A DNA stretch of 64,000 nt from Roseateles puraquae (GTDB lineage Bacteria; Pseudomonadota; Gammaproteobacteria; Burkholderiales; Burkholderiaceae_C): positions 1-64,000 of the forward strand of contig NZ_NISI01000014.1 in assembly GCF_002205845.1 (NCBI RefSeq), read 5' to 3'. A model generated the notes under the pieces. That model searched no databases and was not told the origin of the DNA. It saw nothing but the letters and a program-made list of their open reading frames with translations. This document shows positions 61,339 to 64,000 of the stretch, piece by piece. The stretch's first letter is position 1, and the number at the start of each line of letters is the position of its first letter. A program made the translations under genes and the position numbers.

Positions 61339-62132
61339 TCGGGGCGGCTGGCGTGACACTGGCCGTGCATGGCCTCACCAAGCGGATGGGTGGTCGCCAG
61401 GTGATCGACGACCTGAGCCTTTCCGTTCATCCGGGCGAATGCATCGCCTTGCTCGGGCCAAGTGGTGCGGGCAAGACCACGTTGATTCGATGCATGTCAG
61501 GGCAGTTGCCGCCCGACAGCGGTCACGTTCTGCTGGATGGCCAGGATGTGTTGTCAATGCGCCGGTCGACCCGTCGCCGCATCGCGGTGGTGTTTCAGCA
61601 GTTCAACCTCGTCGGTCGGCTTGACGCAACGGACAACGTTCTGGCTGGACGCCTGGGTCACATGTCCGCGTGGCGGGCGATGCTGCGCCGCTTCGATTCC
61701 AATGACCAGTTGCTGGCTCTGCAGTGCCTGGAGCGGGTGGGCATGCTTGAGCACGCCTCTCAGCGCGCGGATACCTTGTCCGGCGGGCAGCAGCAGCGAG
61801 TCGCGATCGCGCGAGCTCTCGCGCAACGGCCGAAGGTGATCTTGGCTGACGAGCCCATTGCCAGCCTGGATCCGGTCAACGGCGAGGCGATCCTCGATCT
61901 GCTGCGCGACATCGCGCGCACCGAGGGTGTTGCGGTCGTGTGCAGCCTGCATCAGCTTGAATTTGCGCGCGAATGGGCCGACCGGATCGTGGGGATGGCG
62001 CCCGATGGAGCCGTCGTTAATCTGCCCGCCAGGAGCTTTGATGCCCGGGCCAGGGACGACATCTACGGGCGGGTTTGGGGCAGCAAGGAAGAAGCCGGGC
62101 TGTCCCGCCTGCTGCGGGACCTGTACGTGTGA
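61335..62132 (+). CDS. PhnC-like ABC transporter ATPase
   Basis: The 265-residue protein starts at GTG 61335, which overlaps the permease stop. It has Walker A LLGPSGAGKTTLIR, the Q-loop VVFQQFNLV, the signature LSGGQQQR and Walker B VILADEPIASLD, and belongs to the PhnC group. With the PhnD-like and PhnE-like proteins it completes an importer inside the arsS/arsM cluster. Confidence 0.9.
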   Translation: MIGAAGVTLAVHGLTKRMGGRQVIDDLSLSVHPGECIALLGPSGAGKTTLIRCMSGQLPPDSGHVLLDGQDVLSMRRSTRRRIAVVFQQFNLVGRLDATDNVLAGRLGHMSAWRAMLRRFDSNDQLLALQCLERVGMLEHASQRADTLSGGQQQRVAIARALAQRPKVILADEPIASLDPVNGEAILDLLRDIARTEGVAVVCSLHQLEFAREWADRIVGMAPDGAVVNLPARSFDARARDDIYGRVWGSKEEAGLSRLLRDLYV

Positions 62133-62148
62133 GCCTCAGGAGCACTGG

Positions 62149-62868
62149 ATGCCGATTCGCGCTTTGACTTTCGATACTGGCGGCACCGTCCTCGATTGGC
62201 ATGGCGGGCTCGTCCGAAGGCTGAACGCCGTCTGTGGAGATCGCCTCGCGGGCATGGAGCCGCACGTCCTCGTCAATGACTGGCGCAAGCGAGCGATGAA
62301 GGCCATCGTGGGGCAACTACAGCCCGCGTTCAACATGGACGACGTGCACCGCGAAACGCTGGGGGCAACGCTGCAGGCGTTTGGGCTCGTCGACCTGAGC
62401 GCATCGGAGCGGGAGGCCCTCTGGCGCGGTTGGTACGAACTTGACGCCTGGCCTGACTTCCCTGCAGCCTTGCAGGCGCTTGGCCGGGCCTTGCCGGTCG
62501 TCTCCTTCACCATGTTGCCGACGGCACTCGTCATGGGCGTCTCGCGGCGCAATGCTTTGGCTTGGGATGCCATCATCTCTTGCGAAATGATCGGCGTATA
62601 CAAGCCGCACGCCGAGGCCTACGCCACAGCCGCTCGCTGGCTTGGCTTGGCGCCGCAAGACATCCTGATGGTGGCCTGCCACAACTTCGATCTCAACGCG
62701 GCCCAGGCAGCTGGATTCAAAACTGCCTTTGTTCGCCGCCCCGATGAATGGGGCCCACAGGGACCGCAGGATCCGCACCCGAATCGTCCGTATGACTTGG
62801 TGGTGGACGGCTTCGAAGAACTCAGGCGACAAGTTCTGAATGGGCCAGGAGCGTTCCCCGGACCGTGA
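62149..62868 (+). CDS. HAD-superfamily hydrolase, haloacid dehalogenase type II-like
   Basis: The 239-residue protein has FDTGGTVLDWHGGL (nucleophile Asp but no second Asp of phosphatase-type HADs), SFTMLPTALV, the motif III Lys in VYKPHAEAY, and HNFDLNAAQAAGFKTAFVRRPDEWG. This pattern is that of type II 2-haloacid dehalogenases rather than phosphatases. It stands 16 bases after the ATPase gene. Its substrate in an arsenosugar-type pathway is unknown. Confidence 0.8.
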   Translation: MPIRALTFDTGGTVLDWHGGLVRRLNAVCGDRLAGMEPHVLVNDWRKRAMKAIVGQLQPAFNMDDVHRETLGATLQAFGLVDLSASEREALWRGWYELDAWPDFPAALQALGRALPVVSFTMLPTALVMGVSRRNALAWDAIISCEMIGVYKPHAEAYATAARWLGLAPQDILMVACHNFDLNAAQAAGFKTAFVRRPDEWGPQGPQDPHPNRPYDLVVDGFEELRRQVLNGPGAFPGP

Positions 62869-63029
62869 TTGACGACAAGGTTTCCCGATGCCGACCTTTC
62901 CGATCGTCATCGCGCGGAAAGTGGCTGTGAGATCCGGCATGAGAGCTCATCAGGCATCCCGTGCAAGTCAAGTTGCTCAGCACCGAGTCAAGTCGGACCT
63001 GAGCACACCAATTTTTCAGGAGACAACGA

Positions 63030-63605
63030 GTGGCCTTCCTTTCCACCTTGCCTGACGATGCCGGCGTACGACACATCCTCGCCCTGAACCCGGCCGCCGG
63101 TCGCGCGCTGATCGAGTTCCACAGCGCTGCGCTTCGTTCCGACTCGCAGCTTGACGCCAAGGACAAGGAGCTCATCGCCGCCTTTGTGTCCGGACTGAAT
63201 GCATGCCAGTACTGCTACGGCGTCCACAAGGAGACGGCCAAGGCCTTCGGCGTTCCGGAGAGCGTCATCGAGGCCTTGCTTGCCGATGTCAACAGCGCGC
63301 CCGTCGATGAGCGCCTGAAGCCCCTGCTTTCCTACGCCAGGGTGCTCACCTTGACGCCGACCCGGGCGCAGCAAAGTCACGCCGATGCGATCCTTGCCGC
63401 CGGCTGGACCGAGCGCGACTTGCACGATGCCATCCTCACGGTCTGCCTCTTCAACTTCATGAACCGCTTGCTTGAAGGTCATGGGGTCAAGGGATCGGCC
63501 GAGCTGTACCAGGCCAGGGGGCAGGCGCTACACGCCGTGGGCTATGCGCCGCTGCTCGACATGCTGTCGACGTCCGAGGCCAAGCCGATCAGCTTGAAAC
63601 CCTAA
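63030..63605 (+). CDS. AhpD/carboxymuconolactone-decarboxylase-like peroxidase of the arsenosugar cluster
   Basis: The 191-residue protein (GTG 63030 after CAGGAGACA) has the AhpD-like core with the redox motif CQYCYGVH (CxxC then His), AKDKELIAAFVSGLN before it and DLHDAILTVCLFNFMNRL after it. Members of this subgroup are commonly found beside arsM/arsS and are described as arsenosugar-associated peroxidase-like proteins. A gap of 161 bases without another gene separates it from the HAD gene, so it could have its own promoter. Confidence 0.82.
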   Translation: MAFLSTLPDDAGVRHILALNPAAGRALIEFHSAALRSDSQLDAKDKELIAAFVSGLNACQYCYGVHKETAKAFGVPESVIEALLADVNSAPVDERLKPLLSYARVLTLTPTRAQQSHADAILAAGWTERDLHDAILTVCLFNFMNRLLEGHGVKGSAELYQARGQALHAVGYAPLLDMLSTSEAKPISLKP

Positions 63606-63644
63606 TGCCCGAATGCGTCTCTTTGCGTGTGACGTGGAGCGGTC

Positions 63645-64000
63645 TCAAAGGGGCTTGAGCTGCTGCAGCAGGGTCGGCACGAGTTCGGTCACCGTCGGAT
63701 GGATGTGAACCGTACGCGCGATTACTGTGTAGGGTTGCCGCGCTGCCATCACATCGAGCAAGGAGTGCACGACTTCGTCGCCGTTTAGGCCAAGGATCGC
63801 GGCCCCCAGGATTTGTTGGCTGTCGGCGTCGACGAGCACCTTCATGAAGCCCTGTGATTCGCCGGCCTCGCGCGCCCGCCCAACACGCTGCATCGGCATC
63901 TTTGCGCGCAGCAGGCGCTTGCCGCTGGCGACCGCATCGGCTTCGGACAGGCCGACGCGGCCGAGCGCCGGGTCGATGAATAGCGCGTAGCAGGGAATGC
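63645..64000 (-). CDS. FAD-dependent pyridine nucleotide-disulfide oxidoreductase, C-terminus (runs off the window)
   Basis: The visible 118 residues are the dimerisation domain of a mercuric-reductase/dihydrolipoamide-dehydrogenase-like flavoprotein: ALFIDPALGRVGLSEADAVASG, GFMKVLVDADSQQILGAAILGLNGDEVVHSLLDVM and VHIHPTVTELVPTLLQQL. The HIHPTVTE stretch supplies the active-site base (His-x-His-Pro-Thr-x-x-Glu). The rest lies beyond the right edge. Convergent with the peroxidase-like gene. Confidence 0.88.
   Translation of the reverse strand, partial: IPCYALFIDPALGRVGLSEADAVASGKRLLRAKMPMQRVGRAREAGESQGFMKVLVDADSQQILGAAILGLNGDEVVHSLLDVMAARQPYTVIARTVHIHPTVTELVPTLLQQLKPL

Overview
The window is GC-rich and reads as DNA from a betaproteobacterium, most likely in the Burkholderiales. 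It encodes a complete hydrogen-oxidising autotrophy module. From about 3.9 to 25.3 kb, on the minus strand, runs one tightly packed unit in the gene order known from Ralstonia eutropha: hoxKG-(hupE)-hoxZ-(HTH gene)-hoxMLOQRTV-hypABFCDE-(unknown gene)-hypX-hoxABCJ. It specifies a Tat-exported membrane-bound [NiFe] hydrogenase with the extra small-subunit cysteines of the oxygen-tolerant type, its cytochrome b, all maturation proteins, and at the far end a cytoplasmic H2-sensing hydrogenase with its kinase and NtrC-type regulator. A sigma-54-like promoter lies before hoxK.

Next, still on the minus strand, are a PAS-domain chemoreceptor, a DUF3422 membrane protein and cbbR. Divergent from cbbR is a Calvin-cycle operon, cbbLSXYEZFPTGKA, with red-type form I RubisCO. 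Hydrogenase electrons would supply the reducing power, and the cbb operon fixes the CO2. The operon's last gene, cbbA, is cut off by a Tn3-family transposon and has lost its C-terminal phosphate-binding part.

The left edge (1-3.9 kb) holds a five-repeat CHRD lipoprotein, a PEP-CTERM protein and a small TPR protein. They lie between two same-orientation ends of an IS3-family element, the second of them decayed.

From 41.8 to about 54.5 kb is an accessory island. It contains a Tn3-family element (resolvase, res region, RHH/PIN toxin-antitoxin pair, truncated transposase), an apparent second Tn3-type end inserted in that transposase, a full-length divergent Tn3-type transposase, a tyrosine recombinase translationally coupled to a LysR regulator, an Xre/RES toxin-antitoxin operon, a three-gene operon of unknown function, and two pairs of small genes that include XRE regulators with palindromic operators. 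Neither the missing 3' part of cbbA nor that of the first transposase is found in the window, so the island has been deleted or rearranged, or extends beyond it.

From 54.9 kb rightward there is a minus-strand group (receiver-like protein, NrtS-like protein, ECF sigma factor, zinc-binding anti-sigma factor). Divergent from it is an eight-gene cluster: ArsS-type radical SAM, PhnD-like binding protein, ArsM-type methyltransferase, metallophosphoesterase, PhnE-like permease, PhnC-like ATPase, HAD hydrolase and AhpD/peroxidase-like protein. This looks like an organoarsenical (arsenosugar-type) pathway with its own oxyanion or phosphonate-type ABC transporter, and it is the least understood system here. 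The window ends inside a flavoprotein disulfide reductase-like gene. No rRNA, tRNA or CRISPR array was seen.
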